Shown here: piece after piece, positions 43,742 to 51,621 of the stretch
Position numbering within the stretch: the stretch's first letter is position 1
Layout of the letters: every line of letters begins with the position of its first letter
Assembly (NCBI GenBank): GCA_001604005.1
Contig: LVAM01000010.1
Span: forward strand, 209,079 to 273,078
Length of the DNA: 64,000 nucleotides
DNA from: Clostridiales bacterium Firm_07
GTDB taxonomy: Bacteria; Bacillota; Clostridia; Oscillospirales; CAG-272
Direction: 5' to 3'
The notes under the pieces: generated by a model
Told to the model about the DNA's origin: nothing
Databases searched by the model: none
Seen by the model: only the letters and a program-made list of their open reading frames with translations
Program-made: the position numbers and the translations under genes

Positions 43742-44977
43742 ATGTTTTTTGACGAACTGCAACAATTCGACAGCGAGGTAGCCGCCGCGTGCGGCCGTGA
43801 ATTTACCCGCCAACAGCACAATATCGAACTGATCGCCTCCGAGAACATCGTCTCAAAGGCGGTGTTGCTTGCCGCCGGCACGGTATTGACCAACAAATAT
43901 GCCGAGGGGTATCCCGGAAAACGCTATTACGGCGGTTGTATATACGTGGATGAAGTGGAAGAGATCGCGCGCGAGCGCGCCAAAAAACTCTTTGGCGCCG
44001 AGCACGCCAACGTGCAGCCGCACAGCGGCGCAAACGCCAATCTTGCCGTTTTCTTCGCGCTGCTCGAGCCCGGCGACACGGTGCTCTCGATGAGCCTTGC
44101 CGACGGCGGGCATCTTTCGCACGGCTCGCCCGTCAACATCTCGGGAAAATATTTCAATATCGTCCCTTACGGGCTCTCTTCCGAAACCGAAACGATCGAT
44201 TATGACCAAGTTCGCAAGTTGGCGCTCATCCACCGCCCAAAACTGATCCTCGCGGGTGCCAGCGCATATCCCCGCGTCATTGATTTCGCGCGTTTCCGCG
44301 CCATCGCCGACGAGGTCGGCGCCTATTTGATGGTCGATATGGCGCACATCGCGGGGCTCGTCGCGGCGGGGCTCCACCCCTCCCCCGTCCCCTTTGCCGA
44401 CGTCGTCACCACCACCACGCACAAAACCCTGCGCGGTCCGCGCGGAGGGTTGATCCTTTGCCGCGAACAGTACGCGAAACAAATCGACAAAGCCATTTTC
44501 CCGGGCACGCAGGGCGGCCCCTTGATGCACATCATCGCCGCCAAAGCGGTGGCGCTGGGCGAGGCGTTGACCGAAGATTTCAAAGTTTATCAAAAACGTA
44601 TCGTGGAGAACGCCGCCGCGCTGGCAAACGGTCTGCTTTCGCGCGGATTTCATCTCGTGTCGGGCGGCACGGACAACCATCTGATGCTGCTCAATCTCTG
44701 CGGCACGGGCATCACGGGCAAGGAACTGGAAAAGCGGCTGGACGAAGTGCATATCACCGCCAACAAAAACGCGGTTCCGAACGATCCGCAAAGCCCCTTC
44801 ATCACAAGCGGCGTGCGCCTCGGAACGCCCGCCGTCACCTCGCGCGGTTTCGGCGTGCCCGAAATGGAAAAGATCGCGGGGTGGATCGCGGACGTCGCCG
44901 CCGACTTTGAAAGCAATCGCGCGCGTGTGTGCGAAGAAGTGACCGAACTCTGCCGCCACTTTCCCATTTATCAATAA
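43742..44977 (+). CDS. glyA: serine hydroxymethyltransferase
   Basis: PLP enzyme converting serine and tetrahydrofolate to glycine and methylene-THF, the main source of one-carbon units. 411 aa. Motifs: [34 protein letters not shown] near residue 50, [12 protein letters not shown] near 95, [17 protein letters not shown] near 200, the PLP lysine in [14 protein letters not shown] near 225, and [14 protein letters not shown] near 360. It follows DUF445 by 25 bases behind AGAAAGTGAG and precedes the STAS/kinase/HATPase gene by 53 bases with no terminator, so a metabolic enzyme and a signalling protein are probably cotranscribed. Confidence 0.97.
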   Translation: MFFDELQQFDSEVAAACGREFTRQQHNIELIASENIVSKAVLLAAGTVLTNKYAEGYPGKRYYGGCIYVDEVEEIARERAKKLFGAEHANVQPHSGANANLAVFFALLEPGDTVLSMSLADGGHLSHGSPVNISGKYFNIVPYGLSSETETIDYDQVRKLALIHRPKLILAGASAYPRVIDFARFRAIADEVGAYLMVDMAHIAGLVAAGLHPSPVPFADVVTTTTHKTLRGPRGGLILCREQYAKQIDKAIFPGTQGGPLMHIIAAKAVALGEALTEDFKVYQKRIVENAAALANGLLSRGFHLVSGGTDNHLMLLNLCGTGITGKELEKRLDEVHITANKNAVPNDPQSPFITSGVRLGTPAVTSRGFGVPEMEKIAGWIADVAADFESNRARVCEEVTELCRHFPIYQ

Positions 44978-45030
44978 GCAATCGCCGTAAAAACAAGAAG
45001 CAAAGCGAAAAGAAAGCGAGAAAACAGGCA

Positions 45031-46569
45031 ATGACGATCGAACTTGTCGGCAGGATCGACTCCAACAATGCCGCTCAATTTGAGAAAGAAGTCGAGGAGC
45101 GCATCGGCAAAGCGCCGGGCGAACCCATTGTTTTGGACGCCGCCGATTTGAACTATATATCCAGCGCGGGGCTGCGCGTAATATTGCATCTGAAAAAGAT
45201 CAACAACGATCTGAAACTCATCAACGTCAATTCGGACGTATACGAGATCCTCGATATGACGGGCTTTACCGAAATGATGCCCGTTGAAAAGGCTTACCGC
45301 GTCGTATCCGTGGAGGGTTGTGAAGAGATCGGGCGCGGAGCCAACGGAACGATATACCGCATCGACCATGACAACGTCGTGAAAGTGTACAACAACGCCG
45401 ATGCGCTGTCGGACATCAAACACGAGCGCGAAGTCGCCAAACTCGCCCTGATACTTGGCATACCCACGGCGATCTCCTATGACGTGGTGCGCGTCGGCAA
45501 CAGTTACGGCTCGGTGTTTGAACTGCTGAACGCCAGATCCTTTTCCAAGATCCTTGCCGACGAACCGGACAAGATGGATTGGTGCGTCAAAGAATACGTG
45601 GGAATGTTGCATAAAATACACGATACGGTCGTCCCCGCGGGGAAACTGCCCGATATGAAAGAAACCGTTCTTTCGTGGGCAACGGCTTTGCGCGACCATC
45701 TGCCGCGCGAAGCGGGCGAAAAATTGCTCTCTCTTGTCAACGCCGTGCCCCACGACGACCATATGATCCACGGCGATTATCACACCAAAAACCTCGAACT
45801 GCAAAACGACGAAGTCCTCATCATCGATATGGATACGCTGGCGGTGGGCAATCCGATCTTTGAACTTGCCAGCATATATAATGCGTTTATCGGCTTTTCG
45901 GAGATGGATCACGAAGTCGTCAAACACTTCCAAGGGTTTGATTTTGAGATTTCAAAGACCTTTTGGCACAAAGCGCTTGCCGCATATCTGGGCACCGCCT
46001 GTGAAACCAAGATCCGTGAGGTCGAAGACAAAGCGCGCGTCATCGGCTATACGCGCCTGATTCGCCGCGCCATCCGTCGTCACGAAGCGCAAGAGATGAT
46101 CGACCATTGGAAAGAAGAACTGATCGAATTGCTGAAAGAAACCGACACGCTCCTTTTCGATCGGAACGAACTTGACGTCATCGCTTCCGCGGAAAATCTC
46201 TCGGAAGTACAAAGCTTTGTGGAAGAGCGTTTGGAAGCCGCGAATTGTTCTCCGAAGGTGATGATGCAAATCGGCGTCGCCGTGGAGGAGATTTTCGTCA
46301 ATATCGCAAACTATGCCTATGCGCCCGAGAAAGGAAAAGCCACCGTGCGCGTGGAAGTTTCGGGCGACCCGCTTACCGTTTCGATCACCTTCATCGATCA
46401 CGGTACGCCTTACGATCCGCTTGCGAAAAACGATCCCGACGTCACCTTGTCGGCAAAAGAAAGGCAGATCGGCGGACTTGGCATCTTCATCACAAAGAAA
46501 TTTATGGACGACGTTCTTTATGAATATAAGGATGGACAAAACATTCTTACTTTGAAGAAAACGGTCTGA
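45031..46569 (+). CDS. STAS - APH-like kinase - HATPase three-domain fusion protein
   Basis: 512 aa cytoplasmic protein joining three modules of partner-switching signalling. Residues 1-98 form a STAS anti-anti-sigma domain with YISSAGLRVILHL; S45 aligns with the phosphoserine of SpoIIAA and RsbV. Residues about 100-345 are an aminoglycoside/choline-kinase-like domain: glycine loop IGRGANGTIYRI, VVKVY lysine, catalytic HGDYHTKNLEL and metal IDMDTLAVG, akin to the family I recall as TIGR02172. Residues about 375-512 are an RsbW/SpoIIAB-type ATPase: VAVEEIFVNIANYAYAPE (N-box), FIDHGTPYDPL and QIGGLGIFITKKFMDD. A kinase able to act on the STAS serine is thus tethered to it. The ATG at 45031 was chosen over upstream in-frame codons since MTIELVG starts the STAS strand. 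It lies between glyA and a PHP gene. Confidence 0.87.
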   Translation: MTIELVGRIDSNNAAQFEKEVEERIGKAPGEPIVLDAADLNYISSAGLRVILHLKKINNDLKLINVNSDVYEILDMTGFTEMMPVEKAYRVVSVEGCEEIGRGANGTIYRIDHDNVVKVYNNADALSDIKHEREVAKLALILGIPTAISYDVVRVGNSYGSVFELLNARSFSKILADEPDKMDWCVKEYVGMLHKIHDTVVPAGKLPDMKETVLSWATALRDHLPREAGEKLLSLVNAVPHDDHMIHGDYHTKNLELQNDEVLIIDMDTLAVGNPIFELASIYNAFIGFSEMDHEVVKHFQGFDFEISKTFWHKALAAYLGTACETKIREVEDKARVIGYTRLIRRAIRRHEAQEMIDHWKEELIELLKETDTLLFDRNELDVIASAENLSEVQSFVEERLEAANCSPKVMMQIGVAVEEIFVNIANYAYAPEKGKATVRVEVSGDPLTVSITFIDHGTPYDPLAKNDPDVTLSAKERQIGGLGIFITKKFMDDVLYEYKDGQNILTLKKTV

Positions 46570-46599
46570 CGGCATACCGACGATAGCGAGGTAAAAAAC

Positions 46600-47460
46600 G
46601 TGTTTCCAGGCATAAAGATCGATCTCCATATGCACACGTCCGTCTCCGACGGCAGCGATACGCCGCGCGAGATCGTCGATCGTGTGAAAGAGGCGAATAT
46701 CGACGTTTTTTCCGTGACCGATCACGACGCGACCGAAGCCTGCCGCATCGTGCGGGATCTTTTGAAAAAAGGTGATCCGCACTTTATCTGCGGCGCGGAG
46801 TTTTCGTGCAAAGACAAGTTGGGACAATATCATATTTTGGCATATCATTACGATCCCGACGCGCAACCGATCGAAGACCTTGTCGAAAAAGGGCATCGGT
46901 TGCGTATGAAAAAGGTCACCGCCCGGCTGGACTTTGTCCAAAATGAATTCGGTTTTGTCTTTCCGAAAGAGGAGATCGAAGCCCTTTTGGCTCTCGACAA
47001 TCCCGGAAAACCGCACATCGGTAACTTGATGGTCAAATACGGCTACGCGGAAAATAAAGAGGTCGCGATCCGGAACTATATAGACAAATTACACTTTTCA
47101 GATGAATATATCAAACCGGAGGAAGCGATCGAGAGCGTTTTGCGTGGGGGCGGCATCCCCGTGCTTGCCCACCCCTTTTTCGGCAACGGCGATCAACTCG
47201 TCATCGGAAAAGAGATGGAAGACCGCCTGAAACGATTGATGGATTTCGGGCTTATGGGCGTGGAGGCGTTCTATTCCGGCTTTACACCCAAACTGACGAA
47301 AGAAATGCTCGATTTCGCAGACCGTTTCGGCTTATTGATCACGGCGGGCAGCGATTATCACGGGGAAAATAAGCTGGTTCGCCTCGGCGAAACGGGGTAT
47401 AAAAACAGCACAAGTTTCCCCTCTGGACTTCTGAAATTTTTGGAAGCCTGCGGGCTGTAA
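46600..47460 (+). CDS. PHP-domain phosphoesterase (TrpH/nucleoside bisphosphatase-like)
   Basis: 286 aa, GTG start at 46600 behind a weak GCGAGG site. Metal sites: KIDLHMHTSVSDGSDTP at residue 6, VFSVTDHDATEA near 36, the acidic FICGAEFSC near 62, PHIGNLMV near 138, a late PVLAHPFFG near 190 and TAGSDYHGENK near 247. The order and spacing match the TrpH/RnmA group, whose members remove phosphate from 3',5'-bisphosphate nucleosides or act as 5'-3' RNA exonucleases. It is 30 bases downstream of the STAS fusion gene and last before a terminator, so it may be an effector or simple neighbour of that protein. Confidence 0.85.
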   Translation: MFPGIKIDLHMHTSVSDGSDTPREIVDRVKEANIDVFSVTDHDATEACRIVRDLLKKGDPHFICGAEFSCKDKLGQYHILAYHYDPDAQPIEDLVEKGHRLRMKKVTARLDFVQNEFGFVFPKEEIEALLALDNPGKPHIGNLMVKYGYAENKEVAIRNYIDKLHFSDEYIKPEEAIESVLRGGGIPVLAHPFFGNGDQLVIGKEMEDRLKRLMDFGLMGVEAFYSGFTPKLTKEMLDFADRFGLLITAGSDYHGENKLVRLGETGYKNSTSFPSGLLKFLEACGL

Positions 47461-47464
47461 ACGA

Positions 47465-47490
47465 AGCCGCCGCGTGTTGCGGCGGCTTTT
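47465..47490 (+). terminator. terminator of the glyA/fusion/PHP operon
   Basis: GCCGCCGC/GCGGCGGC stem followed by TTTT. Confidence 0.8.
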
Positions 47491-47493
47491 CGC

Positions 47494-47522
47494 TTGACAC
47501 AACGAAAAAAGCGCGATATACT
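47494..47522 (+). promoter_or_regulatory. sigma-A promoter of hemW
   Basis: TTGACA, 17 bases, TATACT, lying just after the preceding terminator. Confidence 0.88.
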
Positions 47523-47576
47523 GAAAATATGCGCGAGAGGATCCCCGCGTATGAAAATACAAATAAAGGATACGAT

Positions 47577-48743
47577 ATGCCCGAGAACGAAAAAGCGTTG
47601 GAACTCTATCTCCATATCCCCTTTTGCGTGCAAAAATGCCGCTATTGCGATTTTTATTCCGCGCCCGCCGACAAAGAAGAACGCACAGCGTATGTGGACG
47701 CTCTGCTCGCCCATTTGCGCCACAGCGCCTCCCGTTGCCGCGATATGCGGGTGGATACCGTCTTTTTCGGGGGCGGCACGCCGAGTTTGCTTTCGGGCAA
47801 GGATTTTTTCGATCTGCTGGATTGTATCCGGCAAAACTATCAACTTTCAAAAGACGTCGAGATCAGCGCGGAATGTAACCCCGAAAGCGCCGCCCCCGCA
47901 CTGCTCGCCTCGATGAGAGAAGCGGGTGTCACACGCATCAGTTTTGGATTTCAAAGTCTTTCCGACACGGAACTTGCTCTTTTGGGGCGCATACATAGTG
48001 TGAAAAATGCCATTTCCGCCTTTGGGGCGGCGCGCGCGGCGGGCTTTGGTAATATCAATGTCGACCTGATGTTCGGCATTCCCGCGCAAACGCCCGATTC
48101 TTTCGGCAAAACATTAGACGGCGTCATAGCGCTTGCTCCCGAGCACATCTCGGCATATGAACTGCGCATCGAGGAAGGCACGCCGTTTTTCCGATCACAA
48201 AAAGATCTGCCGCTCCCCGACGAGGACGCGACGTGCGATATGGCAAAGCTCCTCACCGATCGTCTGTCGGGCGCGGGATACCGCCATTATGAGATCAGCA
48301 ACTTCGCAAAAGAGGGCTTTGCCTGCCGCCACAATCTCGGCTATTGGCGCGGCGTTCCCTATCTCGGATTCGGCCCGGCTGCGCACTCCTTTTGGGGCGG
48401 CGTGCGTTTTGAGGCACCCCCGTCAAAGGAAGCGTATATCACTGCCGTTCGCGCGAAGAAATGGCAGGATATTGAGGTAAACGCGCACCGTATCGGGGGT
48501 AAAGAAGAAATGGACGAATACGTGATGCTTCGTATGCGCCTTGCCGAAGGTGTTGATACGCAAGATTTTTCCCGCCGTTTCGGTTGCGATTTTGAGACGC
48601 TGTATCACCCCGATAAAGTCCTTTTTGACGGCGGCTTTTTGCAAAAAACGCCGCAAGGCGTGGCTTTTACCGAGCGCGGTATGCGCGTATCGAACGCCAT
48701 TCTTTCGGATTGGCTGGATTTCGGAGGAAACAAAGATATATGA
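47577..48743 (+). CDS. hemW: radical SAM heme chaperone HemW
   Basis: 388 aa radical SAM protein formerly called oxygen-independent coproporphyrinogen oxidase-like; HemW family members bind and deliver heme. The cluster motif is CVQKCRYCDFYSAP near residue 20, followed by VDTVFFGGGTPSLLSG near 65, a methionine-rich ISFGFQSLSDTELALLGRIH near 125, GFGNINVDLMFGIPAQT near 155 and SAYELRIEEGTPF near 190. HemW rather than HemN because the N-terminus lacks the extra HemN segment and the C-terminal GFL/AFTERGMRVSNAIL region is of that type. ATG 47577 lies behind AAAGGATAC, downstream of the promoter; the track start is within the leader. It overlaps the peptidase by four bases. Confidence 0.92.
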   Translation: MPENEKALELYLHIPFCVQKCRYCDFYSAPADKEERTAYVDALLAHLRHSASRCRDMRVDTVFFGGGTPSLLSGKDFFDLLDCIRQNYQLSKDVEISAECNPESAAPALLASMREAGVTRISFGFQSLSDTELALLGRIHSVKNAISAFGAARAAGFGNINVDLMFGIPAQTPDSFGKTLDGVIALAPEHISAYELRIEEGTPFFRSQKDLPLPDEDATCDMAKLLTDRLSGAGYRHYEISNFAKEGFACRHNLGYWRGVPYLGFGPAAHSFWGGVRFEAPPSKEAYITAVRAKKWQDIEVNAHRIGGKEEMDEYVMLRMRLAEGVDTQDFSRRFGCDFETLYHPDKVLFDGGFLQKTPQGVAFTERGMRVSNAILSDWLDFGGNKDI

Positions 48744-49813
48744 CACGACTTACGCGATTTCGCGAGAAACTTTCGGAAAATGCCGACGCCGCGCTTATTT
48801 CCTCGCCGCAAAATCAGTTTTATCTATCCGACTTCCATTTTTCGGACGGATTTTTGCTGATCTTTGCCGACGCCGCGTATCTCCTGACCGATTTTCGCTA
48901 TGCGGAAGCGGCAAGAGCTTCGGCAAATGCCGAATTTGAAATCCTGACGCCGCAAAAAGCACACACAGCCGCCATAGCGGAACTCTGCCGCAAACACGGC
49001 GCCGCCGCGCTTTGGACCGAGGAAGAACACCTGACGCTCTCGCTTTATGGAAAACTGTCGGACGTTCTCGAAGGCATCAAGATCACAGGCGGTGCAAGCT
49101 ACGCGCTTTCCTCGATGCGCGCGCGCAAAGACAGTCGGGAAATTGCCGCGATCCAAGCAGCGCAAGCTCTGACCGACGCCGCTTTTTCGCACATTCTCGG
49201 ATATCTCAAAAAGGGCGTACGCGAGATAGACGTTGCGCTGGAACTGAACGATTTTATGCTCCGCAACGGTGCCGCGGGCGTGGCTTTCGATACCATCGCC
49301 GTTTCGGGCAGCGCCTCATCGCTCCCGCACGGTGTCCCGCGCGATCTGCCTTTGCAAAACGGTTTTCTTACCATGGATTTCGGCGCACGATACGGGGGAT
49401 ATTGCGCGGATATGACGCGCACCGTCGTCATCGGGCGCGCCGACGAAGAGATGCGGCACCTCTATGACACCGTGCTCACGGCACAAAAAAGCGCTCTTGC
49501 GGCGGCGCGGGCGGGCGTTTCTTGCCGCGCTCTTGACGCCATCGCCCGCGACGTGATCGACAATGCGGGATACGTCGGCGCTTTCGGGCACTCTCTCGGG
49601 CACGGCGTGGGCATCGACGTGCACGAAGCGCCGAATCTCTCTCCCAAAGCACCGCCCGAAAAACTTCTGGAAATCGGAAACGTCATCACTTTTGAGCCCG
49701 GCATTTATCTTGCCGGCAAATACGGTTGCCGCATCGAAGACCTCGTCGTCATCAACGAAGACGGCGATCCCCTTGATCTCACGCAAAGCACTAAAGAACT
49801 CTTGGAGATCTGA
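48740..49813 (+). CDS. M24-family Xaa-Pro aminopeptidase
   Basis: 357 aa cytoplasmic metallopeptidase that removes N-terminal residues before proline. Creatinase-like N-domain (LTRFREKLSENADAALISSPQNQFYLSDFHFSDGF) and pita-bread catalytic domain (about 125-350). Metal ligands: MDFGARYGGYCADMTRTV (two Asp) near residue 220, GHSLGHGVGIDVHEAPN near 285 (His), ITFEPGIYLAG (Glu) near 320 and GCRIEDLVVI (Glu). It begins in the hemW stop (ATGA), so is cotranscribed; the track start at 48710 is 30 bases early. No signal peptide, so it acts on intracellular peptides. Confidence 0.93.
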   Translation: MTRLTRFREKLSENADAALISSPQNQFYLSDFHFSDGFLLIFADAAYLLTDFRYAEAARASANAEFEILTPQKAHTAAIAELCRKHGAAALWTEEEHLTLSLYGKLSDVLEGIKITGGASYALSSMRARKDSREIAAIQAAQALTDAAFSHILGYLKKGVREIDVALELNDFMLRNGAAGVAFDTIAVSGSASSLPHGVPRDLPLQNGFLTMDFGARYGGYCADMTRTVVIGRADEEMRHLYDTVLTAQKSALAAARAGVSCRALDAIARDVIDNAGYVGAFGHSLGHGVGIDVHEAPNLSPKAPPEKLLEIGNVITFEPGIYLAGKYGCRIEDLVVINEDGDPLDLTQSTKELLEI

Positions 49814-49847
49814 ACACAAACAAAAAACACATATGATATTTGCCATT

Positions 49848-49982
49848 TTAACCGATGCGTGCCAAACTATCCGTGTCTATAATTTCTTTCTTCATAAATA
49901 ATTCTCCGATCGCGGTCTTTGGGTCTTGACCGGCAGTTCTCTTCCATTTTACCGCACACCGGAGGATTTTTTCATCGGTTAA
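49848..49982. repeat. AT-rich segment with 10-bp inverted repeat ends
   Basis: The 304-base gap after the peptidase gene is unlike its neighbours in base composition. A segment of 135 bases starts TTAACCGATG and ends CATCGGTTAA, a perfect 10-bp inverted repeat; on the minus strand it holds a short frame (GGAG before MKKEIIDTDSLARIG) which I cannot support as a gene. It could be a tiny mobile-element relic or chance. Confidence 0.4.
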
Positions 49983-49991
49983 CCTTTTGGG

Positions 49992-50023
49992 AACCACGTG
50001 GCTGTCGCGTGGTTTTCTTTTTT
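49992..50023 (+). terminator. terminator of hemW-peptidase operon
   Basis: AACCACG/CGTGGTT stem, nine-base loop, then TTCTTTTTTC. Confidence 0.7.
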
Positions 50024-50043
50024 CTTGAAAAAGCGTGCCGCCC

Positions 50044-50072
50044 TTGCAATCCGGGGCGCTTTGTGCTATAAT
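50044..50072 (+). promoter_or_regulatory. sigma-A promoter of the PqqD-kinase cassette
   Basis: TTGCAA, 17 bases, TATAAT, about 45 bases before the PqqD start. Confidence 0.85.
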
Positions 50073-50117
50073 ACCTATAATACTATGTCGTACAGCGATC
50101 AAGATTGGAGTTTAACA

Positions 50118-50387
50118 ATGAAACTACGCTATGAATTTGCCATTATGGATATGGGCGGAGAATATGCCGCCGTGCCCGTCGGAAAAGACGCGACCGAATT
50201 TCACGGTATGCTCAAACTCAACGCGGTTTCCGCCGATATCCTCGCACAGCTGAAAGAAGACACCACGCCGGAAAAGGTCCACGCGTATCTGCGGGGAAAA
50301 TATCCCGAATCGACCGACGATGAGATCGGCGCGAATTTGGTGAAGTTTTTGAACCAACTTTACCGCGAAGGGCTTTTGCAAATATAA
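50118..50387 (+). CDS. PqqD-family peptide-chaperone protein
   Basis: 89 aa. PqqD-type domain (RiPP precursor recognition element): an early beta-hairpin RYEFAIMDMGGEYAAVPVGKD, then FHGMLKLNAVSADILAQLKED with the typical NAVSADIL, and a C-terminal helix pair TDDEIGANLVKFLNQLYREGLL. In lasso, PQQ and sactipeptide systems this fold presents the leader peptide to the maturation enzymes. GATTGGAG precedes the ATG. First of four genes with gaps of 6, 19 and minus 8 bases. No precursor gene is evident beside it, and no cyclase or radical SAM enzyme, so what it recognises is open. Confidence 0.85.
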   Translation: MKLRYEFAIMDMGGEYAAVPVGKDATEFHGMLKLNAVSADILAQLKEDTTPEKVHAYLRGKYPESTDDEIGANLVKFLNQLYREGLLQI

Positions 50388-50393
50388 GCGACA

Positions 50394-50867
50394 ATGAGCG
50401 CAGAATATACGTCGTTTGAAGACGAACTGAACGCGAGCGGCAAATTGATCTATACGAACGTCGGCGTCAGTATGCTACCGCTGCTGCGCCAAAATCGCGA
50501 TGTGATGGTCATTGAAAAACGCGTCGGAGCGCCCCGAAAACTGCAAGCCGTGCTCTTTCGCCGAGACGGTGTGAAAGGACGGGGCAGATATGTCGTTCAC
50601 CGGATCGTAAAAACGAAAAAGGACGGTCAATATTTCATCGCCGGCGACAATTGCACCGAGGGCGAATGGGTAAAAAAAGACAATATTCTCGGCGTCCTGA
50701 CAGCCGTCATACGCGACGGCAAAGAGATGGATTTCGGCGGCATACGGTATCGAATATATCTTCATTTTTGGTGCGCGCCCTATCACCTGCGCTTCTTTTT
50801 GTTGCGCGCCAAACGAGGGCTCAAAGCCTTCTTTTCCGCCGTGCGGTATAAACTTTTCGGTAAATAA
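50394..50867 (+). CDS. S24/S26-type signal-peptidase-like protein
   Basis: 157 aa. The catalytic serine motif TNVGVSMLPLLRQNRDVMVI near residue 20, RGRYVVHRIVKTK near 62 with a His in place of the usual lysine (as in SipW and archaeal or ER-type signal peptidases), and YFIAGDNCTEGEWV near 80. A final stretch of hydrophobic and basic residues may touch the membrane. Second gene of the cassette; no clear ribosome site, with translation probably coupled to pqqD six bases upstream. A role in cutting a leader peptide or exported precursor is inferred from the neighbours and the family. It could equally be a regulator-type S24 protease. Confidence 0.8.
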   Translation: MSAEYTSFEDELNASGKLIYTNVGVSMLPLLRQNRDVMVIEKRVGAPRKLQAVLFRRDGVKGRGRYVVHRIVKTKKDGQYFIAGDNCTEGEWVKKDNILGVLTAVIRDGKEMDFGGIRYRIYLHFWCAPYHLRFFLLRAKRGLKAFFSAVRYKLFGK

Positions 50868-50886
50868 CTTTTTCGGAGTCTCTCTT

Positions 50887-51621
50887 ATGGATTTTACGAT
50901 TTCTCTTGCCGGCGTAAACATTGAAATTCACAGCCTTTACGGCGCGGTATATGAACTTTGCCGCGATTATCTGACTGATCATCGCCCCGATTTTACCGTT
51001 TCCATCGCTCCGGCGGACATCGAGTTCGAGCGGGAGAAGTCGGTTCTTGAAGCCGCGCGCGAGGGCAAGCCTTACGGCAATTTTACGGCGGATTATCTGG
51101 AAACGCTTGCCATTTACCGCAAGATCTCCGAAAACATACTGCGATACGACGTGTTTTTGATGCACGGTGCCGTGGTGGCGCTTGACGGCGCGGCATATCT
51201 GTTTACGGCGCCCTCGGGGGTGGGCAAAACGACGCACACACAGTTTTGGCTGAAAAAATACCCCGACGCCTTTATCGTAAACGGCGACAAACCGCTCTTG
51301 CGCGCGGTCGGGGGTCAAATTTTCGCCTGCGGATCCCCTTGGGCGGGAAAAGAAGGACAAAACCGCAACGTCATGCTGCCGTTGAAAGCCGTTTGCGCCC
51401 TTTTCCGCGGCAACGAAAACAGCATCCGGCGCATTGCGTTCGACAAGGTCTTCCCGCTCGTCATCGCGCAAAGTTACCGTCCGAGCGGTGAAGCGGAGAT
51501 GATGCAAACCCTTAGACTGATCAAAATTTTGGGAGAACATACTCGTTTTTACGCGCTGTCCTGCAATTTGGATCCCGACGCGGCGCGGGTGGCAAAAGAA
51601 GGGATGGACAACGATGAATAA
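50887..51621 (+). CDS. HPr-kinase-like protein kinase of the lasso/PqqD type
   Basis: 244 aa, HprK-superfamily kinase without the N-terminal domain of true HprK. P-loop: YLFTAPSGVGKTTHTQFWL near residue 100, after VFLMHGAVVALDGAA; then VNGDKPLLRAVGGQIFACGSPWAGKEG near 135, where the HprK-like acidic NGDKP and the GSPWAGKEG loop are typical of the lasso-peptide kinases (such as the paeninodin kinase that phosphorylates the C-terminal serine). GGAGTCTCT precedes the ATG. It lies in the four-gene unit next to a nucleotidyltransferase, the same partner pair found in some lasso clusters. It differs from hprK at 25440 in size and motifs. The phosphate acceptor is unknown. Confidence 0.82.
   Translation: MDFTISLAGVNIEIHSLYGAVYELCRDYLTDHRPDFTVSIAPADIEFEREKSVLEAAREGKPYGNFTADYLETLAIYRKISENILRYDVFLMHGAVVALDGAAYLFTAPSGVGKTTHTQFWLKKYPDAFIVNGDKPLLRAVGGQIFACGSPWAGKEGQNRNVMLPLKAVCALFRGNENSIRRIAFDKVFPLVIAQSYRPSGEAEMMQTLRLIKILGEHTRFYALSCNLDPDAARVAKEGMDNDE

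Noticed and set aside
49848-50102. 84 aa minus-strand ORF between the peptidase and PqqD genes, considered as a RiPP precursor
   Set aside because: It overlaps the PqqD promoter and a terminator, lies on the opposite strand, and has no core-peptide features; only reported as a possible relic.
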